A stretch of DNA of 64,000 nucleotides from Cereibacter sphaeroides (GCA_003243455.1 QFQS01000002.1:310001-374000); one strand, 5' to 3'. Positions 34,459 to 43,713 are shown, counted from the first letter of the stretch. Numbers and translations are program-made. The notes: generated from the letters alone by a model not told the origin.

Positions 34459-35418
34459 CTACTGGGTCGAGGTCACGATGACCTCGACCCTTCTGTTTCT
34501 GGCGCGGCCTTCCTCGGTCTGGTTGCTGGCGCGCGGGGCGAGATAGCCAACACCCTCTGCCGACACTCGCTCGGCCGCCACGCCAAGGCGGATCAGCCGG
34601 TCACGCACCGAAGCCGCCCGCGCCTTGGATATGTTGGTGTTGACCGCCAGGCTACCCGAGGCATCGGTATGCCCTACCAGCGCAATCGTCATGGCCGGGT
34701 TGGTCCTGAGAAAATCCGCCAGGTCCACCAGCGACGGAAAATCGCCATGCCCCAGATTGGCAGAGCCCGTGTCAAAGGTCAGATCGTCCAGCGCGACATG
34801 GCCTTGCGATACTAGTTCTTCGGCGAGGTTGGTGGTCAGGGCCGCCTCGGACTCCGGGTCAGGTTCGATCTCTGGGGCGGTTGGCGCAACCGGTGTCGCG
34901 GGCACGGCTGCATCTCCGCCGACGGCGATCAACTGGACGAAACCGTTCTCGCTGGACCTGCTGACGAGAAGGCCTAGCGCCTCCGGGCCATCCGGTCCGG
35001 TCTTTTCGGCGGCGAGAAAGCGGAAATCGCCAAGATCCACATGCATGTCGGGTTCGGGCAGAACTTCGGTCGCGAAGCGGAAGTCGAAACCGCCGCAGGC
35101 ATCCGTCTGGCACTCCCAAAGGATGTTGTAGCCCTGCGCCGTCAACTGCTCGCGCAGCGGCGCCAGGATTTGCAGCGTAGTGACGCGCGGGGCGGCGATG
35201 CGCCAGGCGGAACGGCTCAGCGGTCCCTCGACCTCTCGCACCGGCAGCGCGCCGTTCGCCCAGGGGCCGGTCGGCAGGGCATAGCTCGACAGCGGCTCGC
35301 TGCGGTAAAAGGTTTGGGTGGCTGGAGCCTGAAACTCCAGCGTTACAGCTAAGGCATCCATCGGCAAAAACGGCACCAGTCCGGTCAGCGCCACAGCGCA
35401 AAGTCTGAAAGGGGTCAT
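34459..35418 (-). CDS. OmpA-family protein with peptidoglycan-binding domain
   Basis: The protein has 319 residues. A signal peptide covers 1-25 (RLCAVALTGLVPFLPMDALA). A unique middle domain with two Cys (WECQTDACGG) and a Pro/Ala linker (ATPVAPTAPEIEPDPES) follow. The C-terminal OmpA/MotB domain reads FDTGSANLGHGDFPSLVDLA, GHTDASGSLAVNTNISKARA and RARNRRVEVIV. OmpA_C domains hold the outer membrane or envelope complexes to murein. The ATG at 35418 is chosen because it starts the signal peptide. It follows the GNAT gene by 19 bases and probably shares its transcript. Confidence 0.88.
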   Translation of the reverse strand: MTPFRLCAVALTGLVPFLPMDALAVTLEFQAPATQTFYRSEPLSSYALPTGPWANGALPVREVEGPLSRSAWRIAAPRVTTLQILAPLREQLTAQGYNILWECQTDACGGFDFRFATEVLPEPDMHVDLGDFRFLAAEKTGPDGPEALGLLVSRSSENGFVQLIAVGGDAAVPATPVAPTAPEIEPDPESEAALTTNLAEELVSQGHVALDDLTFDTGSANLGHGDFPSLVDLADFLRTNPAMTIALVGHTDASGSLAVNTNISKARAASVRDRLIRLGVAAERVSAEGVGYLAPRASNQTEEGRARNRRVEVIVTSTQ

Positions 35419-35437
35419 GCCCTGCACTGGTTCGGCC

Positions 35438-36148
35438 TCATTTGACGCGGTAATGATACTTTTCCACGGCGACCATGCCGTGGGAATCATAAAGCGCGCG
35501 GGCTGGCGCATTGCCTTCTGTGACGGCAAGCATCAGCGTCGACGCGCCCTGTGCGGCGGCCCAGGCAGCAGCGCCCCGCAGGATATTCCGGCCAGCACCG
35601 GCCCGCCGCGCCTCTTTTCGAACGGCCAGCGCGTGGATCGCGGCGATATCCCCTGACACAGCCACAAAGGCCGCGCCAACGGGATGATCCCCGCTGCGCC
35701 CAAGGATTGCGGCGCGCGTATTGCCTGCACGCTGCATGACGGCAAGGCGTCCGGGTCCGATCCCCTCATCCGCCCAGATCGACGCAGCGATTGCCAGGGG
35801 CGGCCAGTGGGGAAAGGCGGTCATCGGCTCGGGCGGTGGTCCGAAAGCCTCGATCGGTGCGGCATAGAACACCACGCGATCGCCGATGCCATAGCCCCGC
35901 TCGGCTAATGCCGCATCTAGCGCCTCGTCGCCGTGGCGGATCATAAACAACGGCGGCTGTCCCCATTCCGCCATCGCCGCAGCCGCCGCATCAATATCAG
36001 CTGGGGACCAGCCGGGTTCCGCGGTTGCCGAAGACACGCGAGAACCGCCGCCCCGGCCTTCGCGCACCACGAAACCGCCCACGCGGCGCTGGCTTGCGGC
36101 AGGCCAGGTGGCCTCGTTCGCCGCGAAAAGCTTTTCGGTCTCGGTCAC
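35438..36148 (-). CDS. GNAT-family N-acetyltransferase
   Basis: The protein has 236 residues. The second half carries the acetyl-CoA fold: IHALAVRKEARRAGAGRNIL (the Q/R-x2-G-x-G/A loop in variant form) and AVTEGNAPARALYDSHGMV before the end. The N-terminal half is specific and includes RGGGSRVSSA, as in two-domain GNAT proteins of Rhodobacterales. GTG start at 36148 overlaps the stop of the CinA-like gene (GTGA), so the pair is translationally coupled. The substrate is unknown. Confidence 0.83.
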   Translation of the reverse strand: MTETEKLFAANEATWPAASQRRVGGFVVREGRGGGSRVSSATAEPGWSPADIDAAAAAMAEWGQPPLFMIRHGDEALDAALAERGYGIGDRVVFYAAPIEAFGPPPEPMTAFPHWPPLAIAASIWADEGIGPGRLAVMQRAGNTRAAILGRSGDHPVGAAFVAVSGDIAAIHALAVRKEARRAGAGRNILRGAAAWAAAQGASTLMLAVTEGNAPARALYDSHGMVAVEKYHYRVK

Positions 36149-36876
36149 GCCAGATTTTCCGGGAACAACGCCGCAAGCGCAGTCATTGCGGCTGACAACC
36201 GTGCCGGATCGGTGCCGCGGATCACGAGGTTGCTGCCAAAGGCGCCGTTCTGCACGAAGGGATAGCTGCCCATGCTGAGGTCGGGATAGGCCTCGGCCAG
36301 CTTGCCGAACGGCCCGGCAATCTCTCCCTCACCGCGATTGACACGCAGGCTTTGTGACAAAAGCGGCTGACCGCCGGTCAGCGTTGGCAGGACCGAGGCG
36401 ACCATCGCCTGGAATATGTTCGGCACCCCCGCCATGACATGCACGTTGCCAATGGTGAATCCGGGCGCGACCGATACCGGGTTGTCGATCAGGGTTGCAC
36501 CGTCCGGGATGCGGGCCATGCGCAGGCGCGCTTCGTTCAACTCCATCCCAGTGCGGGCATAATGCGCGGCCAGCAACGCGCGCGCATCCTCTCGCAAGCC
36601 AATGGGCGTCGAAAAGGCATCGGCGACCGCCTCGGCAGTAATGTCGTCATGCGTCGGGCCGATGCCGCCCGAGGTAAACACATGATCATAGGCGGCGCTC
36701 AGCGCGCGGACGGCGGCGACGATCGCCTCATGCACATCGGCCACCACCCGCGCCTCGGACAGGGTAATGCCGTGGCGTGTCAGCTCTCCGGCAAGGTAGT
36801 GGGTGTTTCCATCACGCGTGCGCCCCGACAGAATCTCGTCTCCGATCACCAGCATCGCCGCCGTGGGGTTCGCCAT
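36145..36876 (-). CDS. CinA-like molybdopterin-binding domain protein
   Basis: The protein has 243 residues and covers only the MoCF/CinA N-terminal domain: IGDEILSGRTRDGNTHYLAG, VFTSGGIGPTHDDITAEAVA and VMAGVPNIFQAMV. The amide-hydrolase half of full CinA (nicotinamide mononucleotide deamidase) is missing, as in the short proteins found beside map in this order. In full-length relatives the domain acts as an ADP-ribose pyrophosphatase. The ATG at 36876 is preceded by AAGGAGATC. It is divergent from map with a gap of 133 bases. Confidence 0.9.
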   Translation of the reverse strand: MANPTAAMLVIGDEILSGRTRDGNTHYLAGELTRHGITLSEARVVADVHEAIVAAVRALSAAYDHVFTSGGIGPTHDDITAEAVADAFSTPIGLREDARALLAAHYARTGMELNEARLRMARIPDGATLIDNPVSVAPGFTIGNVHVMAGVPNIFQAMVASVLPTLTGGQPLLSQSLRVNRGEGEIAGPFGKLAEAYPDLSMGSYPFVQNGAFGSNLVIRGTDPARLSAAMTALAALFPENLA

Positions 36877-37009
36877 CCGTGATCTCCTTTGCACCTGTGC
36901 CATGGGTATAGGGCGCGCTCACGGGGGTTTCAAATGCCGTCGCGCACCCCCCTCTGGCCAAGCCTTGTCGTGTTGATTATTTAGGGGGCCAGCAAAAGGA
37001 CCATCGGAC

Positions 37010-37843
37010 TTGGACGAAACACGCGGCCGCATCACACGGGATGGCATCCGTATTTATGAAGACGCGGATTTCGCCGGGATGGCCGCGGCGGGCCGTCTTG
37101 CGGCAGAGGTGCTTGATCTGGTCGGCGCCATGGTCGTACCGGGCGTGACCACCGAGGCGCTGGACGCCTTCATCACGAAAGAGGTGTCGCGCCGTGGCGC
37201 AACCTCGGCGACCATCGGTTACAAGGGGTATCAGCACGCCTCCTGCATCTCGGTCAACCATGTCGTCTGCCATGGCATTCCGGGGCAGAAGATCCCCGGC
37301 CGCATTAATGACGTGGTGCAGGACAAGGATATCCTGAACATCGACGTCACCGTCATCGTCGATGGCTGGTATGGCGATTCCAGTCGGATGTATGCGGCGG
37401 GCACGCCGAAACCCTTCGCCGCGCGGCTCATCCAGGTGACGCATGACGCGCTGATGAAGGGGATTGAGGTCGTTCGTCCCGGCTCCACCTTTGGCGACAT
37501 CGGCCATGCGATCCAGACCTATGTCGAAGCCAACCGGATGAGCGTCGTGCGCGATTTCTGCGGTCACGGGTTGGGCCGCGTATTCCATGCGCCACCGAAC
37601 GTACTGCACTATGGCCGACCCGGAACGGGGGCGGTGCTGGAAGAGGGCATGTTCTTTACTATCGAACCCATGGTCAATCTGGGTCGGCCTGAAACCAAAG
37701 TGCTGTCCGACGACTGGACCGCGATCACGCGAGACAAGTCGCTGTCGGCGCAGTTCGAGCATTCGGTGGGCGTGACGGCGACGGGGTGCGAGATATTCAC
37801 CCGTTCCCCCGCAGGCCTGTTCAACCTCGCGCAGGCCGCCTGA
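37010..37843 (+). CDS. map: Methionine aminopeptidase type I
   Basis: The protein has 277 residues and removes the initiator methionine from new proteins. All metal ligands can be seen: two Asp in NIDVTVIVDGWYGDSSRMY, His in FCGHGLGRVFHAPPNV, Glu in FFTIEPMVN and Glu in QFEHSVGVTATG. The catalytic HASCISVNHVVCHGIP precedes them. The start is TTG at 37010 with AAAGGA about ten bases ahead. Its end is seven bases before the convergent HAD gene. Confidence 0.96.
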   Translation: MDETRGRITRDGIRIYEDADFAGMAAAGRLAAEVLDLVGAMVVPGVTTEALDAFITKEVSRRGATSATIGYKGYQHASCISVNHVVCHGIPGQKIPGRINDVVQDKDILNIDVTVIVDGWYGDSSRMYAAGTPKPFAARLIQVTHDALMKGIEVVRPGSTFGDIGHAIQTYVEANRMSVVRDFCGHGLGRVFHAPPNVLHYGRPGTGAVLEEGMFFTIEPMVNLGRPETKVLSDDWTAITRDKSLSAQFEHSVGVTATGCEIFTRSPAGLFNLAQAA

Positions 37844-37849
37844 GGGCGG

Positions 37850-38497
37850 TCAAAGTTCCAATAAGGCAGGCAGGTCCGCCATCGAGCGGAAGGGGATTGC
37901 CCCTTCGATGCGCAGCTTTGCGCCATCGTCATGCGGCGCATAGCCAAAGCAGCGCATTCCGGCCGCCGCCGCAGCGCGCGCACCGGTCGGGCTGTCCTCG
38001 ATCACAACGCAACTTTCGGGTGGCACGCCCAACGCACGGGCTGCGTGCAGATAAAGATCAGGCGCGGGTTTAGGTCGACCGATCTCCTGCCCCGAAAAGA
38101 TGCGCCCGGCCAGCCGCTCCATCACCCCCGGATGCTGCCCAAGGGTTACACGCATCTTGCGTTGCGACCCGTTGGAGCCGACCGCATAGGGAATGCTCGC
38201 CCGGTCCAGTGCGTCCATCACGCCGATGATGCCCGGGATCAGCAGCGTTCCCTGAGCAAGCCGCTCGTAGAGCCGCTCATAGAAAACCTGCACCCAATCG
38301 TCGGGCATATCCGCGCCCAGTTCCTTTGCCTTGGCGTAGACACCAGGCATGGTGCCGCCCAGAAAAAGCCGCTCGATCTCGGCGTGGCTCAGATCAAGCC
38401 CGCGTCCGGCCAGATCTTCGGCCAAAAGCTCAAAGGTCGGAGGCTCGCTGTCCACCAGCACGCCGTCGCAGTCGAAGATCACGGAGGCCGGTCTCAT
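37850..38497 (-). CDS. HAD-superfamily phosphatase, subfamily IA
   Basis: The protein has 215 residues with the motifs in order: I, VIFDCDGVLVDSE (nucleophile Asp); II, VGSNGS; III, IGRPKPAPDLYLHAA (Lys); IV, VIEDSPTGARAAAAAG. The alpha-helical cap lies between I and II. Such proteins dephosphorylate sugar phosphates or phosphoglycolate, but the substrate cannot be set. Last gene of a three-gene minus-strand operon (flavoprotein, rsmD, HAD) in which the neighbours overlap by ATGA at 38494-38497. Confidence 0.9.
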   Translation of the reverse strand: MRPASVIFDCDGVLVDSEPPTFELLAEDLAGRGLDLSHAEIERLFLGGTMPGVYAKAKELGADMPDDWVQVFYERLYERLAQGTLLIPGIIGVMDALDRASIPYAVGSNGSQRKMRVTLGQHPGVMERLAGRIFSGQEIGRPKPAPDLYLHAARALGVPPESCVVIEDSPTGARAAAAAGMRCFGYAPHDDGAKLRIEGAIPFRSMADLPALLEL

Positions 38498-39060
38498 GCC
38501 GGGGCCTGTAGCAGGGTCACATGGGTGTCGCCATATTTGCGACGATCCACCAGCGCAAACCCCATGGGTGGCGTGGGTGGCGAACCCTCTTCCCAGACGA
38601 TCATCGCCTCTGGCGCGAGCCAGCCACCGCGTAGCGCAGCTTTCAGTGCCGCCTCGCCAAGGCCCTTGCCATAGGGCGGGTCCAGAAAGGTCAGCGTTGC
38701 CGTCTTGCCCGTGTTGGGCGCGATGCGGGTCGCATCCTGTTCCAGCACACGCGTCTCGGACTCTGCCCGCAACAGCTCGATGTTGCGGTGCAAAATGCTG
38801 CGCGCCACGCGGCCCTGATCGACAAAGGTCACATGCGCGGCCCCGCGCGACAGAGCCTCAAGCCCCAGCGCGCCCGTGCCTGCGAAAAGGTCCAGCACGG
38901 TGGCCCCTTCTACCAGATCGCCGTGGCCGCCGTTGACCAACAGATTGAAGATCGACTCGCGCACCCGGTCGGAGGTAGGCCGCAGATGTGCTGCGGCATC
39001 ACCGCCCCCGACGGGCGTCAGCGCCCGTCCGCGATGGGTGCCGGCGATGATGCGCATCAC
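38494..39060 (-). CDS. rsmD: 16S rRNA (guanine(966)-N(2))-methyltransferase
   Basis: This 188-residue S-adenosylmethionine-dependent enzyme methylates G966 in the 30S subunit. It begins MRIIAGTHRGRAL and has the signatures LRPTSDRVRESIFNLL, LDLFAGTGALGLEALSRGA and the catalytic FLDPPYGKGLGE. ATGA overlap with the upstream flavoprotein (39057-39060) and with the HAD gene fixes both ends. The start could be the second ATG, three bases later. Confidence 0.94.
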   Translation of the reverse strand: MMRIIAGTHRGRALTPVGGGDAAAHLRPTSDRVRESIFNLLVNGGHGDLVEGATVLDLFAGTGALGLEALSRGAAHVTFVDQGRVARSILHRNIELLRAESETRVLEQDATRIAPNTGKTATLTFLDPPYGKGLGEAALKAALRGGWLAPEAMIVWEEGSPPTPPMGFALVDRRKYGDTHVTLLQAPA

Positions 39061-40265
39061 TTCAGCAGGGTTTTCAGCACGACCGTCGGATCCGCGATGG
39101 CAACAGGATCAACGCTGCGCCCCATCTCCAGCAGGCGTTTGCCGACCATATAGGCGCGCGGGTCGTTCATCGCGTCGACCGCAAGCAGTTGATCGCCCTT
39201 GAAGTACCAGTGCGAAACCGCCCCGTCCTCTCCCGGTCGGGTCACTATGCGGTCGTATCCGGTGTTCAGCCCTGCGATCTGCAGCTTCGTGTCGAACTGA
39301 TCCGACCAGAACCAGGGGACGGGCACATAGTCTGTCTCGGACCCAAGGATGTTGTCCGCCACAAGCTCTGCCTGATCGATGGCATTCTGCACCGACTCCA
39401 GCCGAAGCCTGCCGCCCTGCCAGGGGAAGCTGGCGCAATCGCCCGCCGCCCAGACATGCGGGGCAGAGGTGCGGCCACGCTCATCCGTGCGGATGCCATT
39501 CTCGATCATGAGTCCGGCCTTTTCGGCGAGTGCCGTGGCTGGCTGAATGCCGACGCCGACGATTACGAAATCCGACGGAATCTCGCGCCCATCGGTCAGC
39601 TTCGCGGCCACCACGCGGTCGTCCTCGCCCACGAGGCGGTCCAGGCCGACGCTTTCCAGCACCTTCACGCCCTTGCCGCCGTGCAAAGCACGCACGAAGT
39701 CCGAGGTCTCTGCCGCCGCCACCCGTTGCAGGATGCGCGGCGCCATCTCGACCACGGTCACGTCAAGGCCCAGCTTGGCGGCAACCGCCGCCGCCTCCAG
39801 CCCGATGTAGCCGCCGCCGATGATGACGGTCCGCGCGCCTTCGCGGAACTCGGACCGTGCGGCATCGATGTCAGCTAAGGTGCGGACGGTGTAGACGCCA
39901 CCCAGATCACCGCCGATCGGTGCCGGCAGTTTGCGCGGGATCGACCCCGTAGTCAGCGCCAGTTCGTCATAGCTGACGACCTCATCCCCCAGCGTTACAG
40001 TGCGCGCCGCTATATCTATGGCGGTCACAGGTGTGCCAAGGCGCAGCGTGATCCCCTGCTCGGCATAGAATTCGTCCGAACGCAGCATCAGACGGTCGGC
40101 GGTCATCTCGCCCAGCAGATATGCTTTCGACAGTGGCGGGCGCTGATAGGGCGCAACGGGTTCGTCGCCGATCAGCGTGATCGGGCCTTGGTGACCTTTC
40201 GCGCGCAGTCGCGCAACCAGTGCTGCGCCAGCCTGACCTGCGCCGATCACCACCACATGAGACAT
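39057..40265 (-). CDS. FAD-dependent ferredoxin/rubredoxin-type reductase
   Basis: The protein has 402 residues. FAD fold VVVIGAGQAGAALVARLRAK (4-23); PYQRPPLSKAYLLGEM is the classic segment of ThcD/CamA/putidaredoxin reductases; second fold TVIIGGGYIGLEAAAVAAKL for NAD(P)H; AAGDCASFPW for FAD; reductase C-terminal domain WFWSDQFDTKLQIAGLN. Such enzymes pass electrons from NAD(P)H to a [2Fe-2S] ferredoxin, often for a P450 or dioxygenase; none is nearby. The ATG at 40265 gives MSHVVVIGAG. The long frame beyond it is not coding. It heads the rsmD-HAD operon. Confidence 0.92.
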   Translation of the reverse strand: MSHVVVIGAGQAGAALVARLRAKGHQGPITLIGDEPVAPYQRPPLSKAYLLGEMTADRLMLRSDEFYAEQGITLRLGTPVTAIDIAARTVTLGDEVVSYDELALTTGSIPRKLPAPIGGDLGGVYTVRTLADIDAARSEFREGARTVIIGGGYIGLEAAAVAAKLGLDVTVVEMAPRILQRVAAAETSDFVRALHGGKGVKVLESVGLDRLVGEDDRVVAAKLTDGREIPSDFVIVGVGIQPATALAEKAGLMIENGIRTDERGRTSAPHVWAAGDCASFPWQGGRLRLESVQNAIDQAELVADNILGSETDYVPVPWFWSDQFDTKLQIAGLNTGYDRIVTRPGEDGAVSHWYFKGDQLLAVDAMNDPRAYMVGKRLLEMGRSVDPVAIADPTVVLKTLLK

Positions 40266-40349
40266 GAATACTGCCCTTTTCTCTGGCCGGAAGACCGCGC
40301 GGAGCCTATATGCGGGCTGGACGGAAACGCAACGGACGAGGATGACAGG

Positions 40350-40838
40350 ATGACGATTTCTGTGGGCGACAAACTGCCGGAAGCGACACTTTTGCATATC
40401 GGTGCGGACGGCCCTGCCAAGGTTTCGCTGTCCGATCTGTCCAAGGGCCGCAAACTGGTGATCTTCGGCCTGCCCGGCGCCTATACCGGCACCTGCACCA
40501 CTGCCCATGTGCCCAGCTTCATCCGCACCAAGGCGGGTTTCGACGACAAGGGCGTGGACGATATCGTCTGCATCTCGGTCAACGATCCCTTCGTGATGAA
40601 AGCCTGGGGAGATTCCACCGGCGCGGCGAAGGCGGGCATCCTGATGCTGGGCGATCCTGACAGCAGCCTGACCAGGGCCATCGGTCTTGACTTTGATGTG
40701 CCGAACGTTGGCCTGTTCGGACGCTGCAAACGCTTTGCGCTTTATGCCGAGGATGGCGTGGTCAAGGTGATGCACCTGGAAGAGAAACCCGGCGTTTGCG
40801 AGGTTTCGGGCGGCGAGGCCATGCTGGCCGCCATCTGA
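40350..40838 (+). CDS. Peroxiredoxin, Prx5 type
   Basis: The protein has 162 residues and is an atypical 2-Cys or 1-Cys thiol peroxidase that removes H2O2 and organic peroxides. The peroxidatic site is LPGAYTGTCTTAHVPSF (family PGA(F/Y)T..C). The DDIVCISVNDPFVMKAWG and DFDVPNVGLFGRCKRF segments follow, and a further Cys lies in EKPGVCEVSGGEAML. The ATG at 40350 is preceded by GAGGATGACAGG. It is convergent with phhB (stops 20 bases apart) and divergent from the reductase operon. Confidence 0.92.
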   Translation: MTISVGDKLPEATLLHIGADGPAKVSLSDLSKGRKLVIFGLPGAYTGTCTTAHVPSFIRTKAGFDDKGVDDIVCISVNDPFVMKAWGDSTGAAKAGILMLGDPDSSLTRAIGLDFDVPNVGLFGRCKRFALYAEDGVVKVMHLEEKPGVCEVSGGEAMLAAI

Positions 40839-40857
40839 CGGCAGCGTCAGGGCGTGG

Positions 40858-41223
40858 TCATTTGGACTTCGCCCTGATCTGGCACAGGCTTTCGACCGGC
40901 AGCGAATGATCGCGCTGAACATCTGCCTCGCCCGCAAGCTTGTCCATCCTGCGCGCCAGGTCCAGGTCCAGCCGGCTGAGCCCATGGCAATCATGCGTGC
41001 TGAGCGTGACATCCACCGTGTTGTAGACGTTCTTCCACTCCGGGTGATGGTTCAGCTTTTCGGCCACCATCGCCGCGCGCGTCATGAAGCCCCAGGCTTC
41101 GACGAAATTCCTGAACTTCCAGATCTTGCGGATCGCGTCACGGTCAGGCACCGCGCCCCATCCCGCAGCACCAAGCGCGGGGAGTTCGGCGCTGCGTTCG
41201 GCTTCAGTCAGTTGTTCGGCCAT
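40858..41223 (-). CDS. phhB: Pterin-4-alpha-carbinolamine dehydratase
   Basis: The protein has 121 residues. Catalytic region EKLNHHPEWKNVYNTVDVTL with the double His, then THDCHGLSRLDLDLARRMDK. It dehydrates 4a-hydroxytetrahydrobiopterin, recycling the pterin for aromatic amino-acid hydroxylases, or acts as a transcription co-factor. A C-terminal tail of about 20 residues (DVQRDHSLPVESLCQIRAK) goes beyond the usual length. It is the last gene of a four-gene minus-strand run, 12 bases after the DUF482 gene. No hydroxylase gene is in the window. Confidence 0.92.
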   Translation of the reverse strand: MAEQLTEAERSAELPALGAAGWGAVPDRDAIRKIWKFRNFVEAWGFMTRAAMVAEKLNHHPEWKNVYNTVDVTLSTHDCHGLSRLDLDLARRMDKLAGEADVQRDHSLPVESLCQIRAKSK

Positions 41224-41235
41224 GGCGGCACCTTT

Positions 41236-42414
41236 TCAGTCTTGCGGCTCAGCCCGACGGAACGGGCCATAGGCGGTCAGCACCTCGATCTCTTCATCGA
41301 CGGCGCTGCGTTCCGCCTCAAGATAGCGCGCGACCGCGTTCGAGAAACCCTTGTCCGCCATCCAGTGCAGCGAATGGACCGGAACCGGCAGATAGCCACG
41401 TGCCAGCTTGTGTTCGCCCTGCGCGCCCGCCTCTACTCGCTTCAGCCCATGGGCAATCGCCCAATCGATGGCCTGATGATAGCACAGCTCGAAATGCAGG
41501 AAGGGGTGATCCTCGATACAGCCCCAGTAGCGGCCATACAGCGTTTCGCGTCCGATGAAGTTCAGCGCACCCGCGATGGGGCGACCATTCCGCTCGGCCA
41601 GCACCAACAGGATGTCGTCGCGCATCGTCGCGTGGAATTCGTCAAAGGCGCGACGGGTCAGATAGGGTGTGCCCCATTTGCGGCTGCCGGTGTCCTGGTA
41701 AAAGGCCCAGAAGGCATCCCAGTGCCGATCTTCGATCTGATCGCCGGTCAGCGCCCGAATCGTGCCGCCGAAGGCGTGCGCCGTTGCCCGCTCTTTCCGC
41801 AGCACCTTGCGTTTGCGCGAGGCGAGTTCGGACAGGAAGTCATCATAGCTGGAATAGCCGTGGTTTTCCCAATGGAACTGCTGCGTTGTCCGCCGCAAAA
41901 GGCCCATCGCCTCACCCAGATCGGCCTCTTCTTCGGTGCAGAAGGTGATGTGCAGCGATGACAGGCGGTTGCCCTCGGCAAGCTGCGTCGCGGCGCTGAT
42001 CAGCGCAGCCGCGCCTTCCGTCTCATGCCCCGGCAGTGTCAGGAATCGCCGCCCCGTCGCAGGGGTGAAGGGAACTGCCATCTGCAGCTTCGGGTAATAC
42101 CGCCCGCCCGCCCGCTCCCATGCGTCCGCCCAGTTGTGGTCGAAGATATATTCGCCCTGGCTGTGAGATTTCGCATAAAGCGGCGCGACCGCGATGATGC
42201 GCCCCGCCGCCCGTGCGACCATCGGGCGCGGCTGCCACCCGGTACCAGCGCCGACCGAGCGGGACCGCTCCAGCGCCGACAGGAAGCGATGCGTGGTAAA
42301 GGGGTCGATGGGCCGCCCGCGATCGGCGGTCTCGGGGCAGGCAACGCTGTCCCACTCCTGCTGCGCGATCTCGCCGACGCCGGAGTGGACCGTGACCTCG
42401 ATATCAGGGGGCAT
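41236..42414 (-). CDS. DUF482 / FemAB-like GNAT protein
   Basis: This 392-residue acyl-CoA N-acyltransferase-like protein has the segments DPFTTHRFLSALERSRSVG, YIFDHNWADAWERAGGRYYPK and KRKVLRKERATAHAFGG. GRYWGCIEDHPFLHFELCYH and VEAGAQGEHKLARGYLP then place it in the DUF482 (peptidogalycan biosynthesis-related) family. The biochemistry is not established. 70 bases after the phosphodiesterase gene; 12 bases before phhB. Confidence 0.88.
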   Translation of the reverse strand: MPPDIEVTVHSGVGEIAQQEWDSVACPETADRGRPIDPFTTHRFLSALERSRSVGAGTGWQPRPMVARAAGRIIAVAPLYAKSHSQGEYIFDHNWADAWERAGGRYYPKLQMAVPFTPATGRRFLTLPGHETEGAAALISAATQLAEGNRLSSLHITFCTEEEADLGEAMGLLRRTTQQFHWENHGYSSYDDFLSELASRKRKVLRKERATAHAFGGTIRALTGDQIEDRHWDAFWAFYQDTGSRKWGTPYLTRRAFDEFHATMRDDILLVLAERNGRPIAGALNFIGRETLYGRYWGCIEDHPFLHFELCYHQAIDWAIAHGLKRVEAGAQGEHKLARGYLPVPVHSLHWMADKGFSNAVARYLEAERSAVDEEIEVLTAYGPFRRAEPQD

Positions 42415-42484
42415 TGCTTTTGGTTTCGCCTGTCCGTGGCGCGTGCTGCACCCGCAGCATCATCTGGCGCGGCGAACCGTGCCG

Positions 42485-43249
42485 TCAAGCCGCCGCGTAG
42501 CCCTCAAAGGTCACGTTCTGGGCAACCTGTCTCGCCTTGGCCTCGGCCTCTGGCGAACGGATCGTCCAGCACAGGATCGTCGCACCGTTCGCCTTTAGCT
42601 CTGCTACACGATCCCGGGCCAGGTCGGCTGCCTCATGCGAGATGAAGGACGAATCCGTGGCATCATAGTCCGGTATCTGGCGTAACCGCTCGCAGGTCTC
42701 GGGCGGCAGAGGCGCCCAGTCATCAGGGTCATAGGCCGAGGTCGTAAGCCCACGCGGGACATCCGGTGCAAGACTGGCCATGCGGGCGATGGAATGGGGG
42801 TTGAAGGACATGACCGCCACGGGGCCGTCGTAACCGCGCAGCGCCTCTGCCGTGGCCGCCTCCAGCCGCCCGTCGGTTCCCGACATCGTCAGCGTCTGGT
42901 CCTTGATTTCGATCAGCAGCGGCACGCGCCCCGCGATGATTTTCAGCACTTCGCTCAGCCGTGGAATGCCGTCCGCGGCACCGCGCAGGCCGATCACCGA
43001 AAGCTCTTCAGCGCTGCGCAGGGCCAAGGGACCGGTTGCCTCGGTCAGCCGGTCGAGGTCTTCGTCGTGAAAGACCATCGCAATACCATCCATCGACAGT
43101 TGCAGGTCGATCTCGATGCCATAGCCCGCTTCGATGGCCGCGATGATTGCCGCGCGAGAATTTTCGGGGCGGCCCGCTGCGCGGTCATGATAGGCGCGGT
43201 GGGCGATAGGCGTGGTGAGAAAGGCTGCGGGCAGAGCGACGCGCGCCAT
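42485..43249 (-). CDS. Glycerophosphodiester phosphodiesterase
   Basis: The protein has 254 residues. It hydrolyses glycerophosphodiesters to glycerol-3-phosphate and an alcohol. GDPD motifs: IAHRAYHDRAAGRPENSRAA (catalytic His and Glu), EIDLQLSMDGIAMVFHDEDL (metal-binding Glu and Asp, catalytic His) and LLIEIKDQT. There is no signal peptide, so it is the cytoplasmic UgpQ type. The start overlaps the ridA stop by one base (TGATG). Confidence 0.92.
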   Translation of the reverse strand: MARVALPAAFLTTPIAHRAYHDRAAGRPENSRAAIIAAIEAGYGIEIDLQLSMDGIAMVFHDEDLDRLTEATGPLALRSAEELSVIGLRGAADGIPRLSEVLKIIAGRVPLLIEIKDQTLTMSGTDGRLEAATAEALRGYDGPVAVMSFNPHSIARMASLAPDVPRGLTTSAYDPDDWAPLPPETCERLRQIPDYDATDSSFISHEAADLARDRVAELKANGATILCWTIRSPEAEAKARQVAQNVTFEGYAAA

Positions 43250-43713
43250 CAGACACGAATCTCGAAGATTGCCTCGATCTCGACGGCGACACCCAAGGGA
43301 AGGCTTACGGCAGAGACGGCAGAACGCGCATGGCGACCGGCCTCACCCAAAACGGACACCAGAAAATCCGACGCGCCGTTGATGACCTTTGGTTGTTCGG
43401 TGAAATCGGCGGTCGAATTGACGAATCCCGTCAGCTTCACCACCCGCACCAGGCGCGAGAAATCGCCCTCGCAGGCACGGCGGACCTGCGCCAAAAGGCT
43501 CATCGCGCAGCGCTGTGCGGCGATGGCGCCTGCCTGAACGTCCATGTCATCGCCAAGGCGGCCCTTGATCAAGCCATTGGAATCCTGACTGATCTGGCCC
43601 GAGACATGGACAAGATTGCCCACGATCACGAAGGGCACATAGTTCGCAGCCGGTGCCGGAGCATCGGGAAGAATCACGCCAAGATCGGCGAGGCGGGCTT
43701 CGATGGGGGTCAT
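43249..43713 (-). CDS. RidA-family enamine/imine deaminase (YjgF type)
   Basis: The protein has 154 residues, the longer RidA subgroup. VIVGNLVHVSGQISQDSNGL and QRCAMSLLAQVRRACEG come first, then VKLTGFVNSTADF, and it ends with SLPLGVAVEIEAIFEI. RidA removes reactive enamines left by PLP enzymes. The canonical catalytic Arg before VEIEA is replaced (LGVAVEIEAI), as in non-RidA RutC-like subfamilies, so the activity may differ. The ATG at 43713 gives the family start MTPIEARLADLG. It is the first gene of the ridA-GDPD-DUF482-phhB operon. Confidence 0.9.
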   Translation of the reverse strand: MTPIEARLADLGVILPDAPAPAANYVPFVIVGNLVHVSGQISQDSNGLIKGRLGDDMDVQAGAIAAQRCAMSLLAQVRRACEGDFSRLVRVVKLTGFVNSTADFTEQPKVINGASDFLVSVLGEAGRHARSAVSAVSLPLGVAVEIEAIFEIRV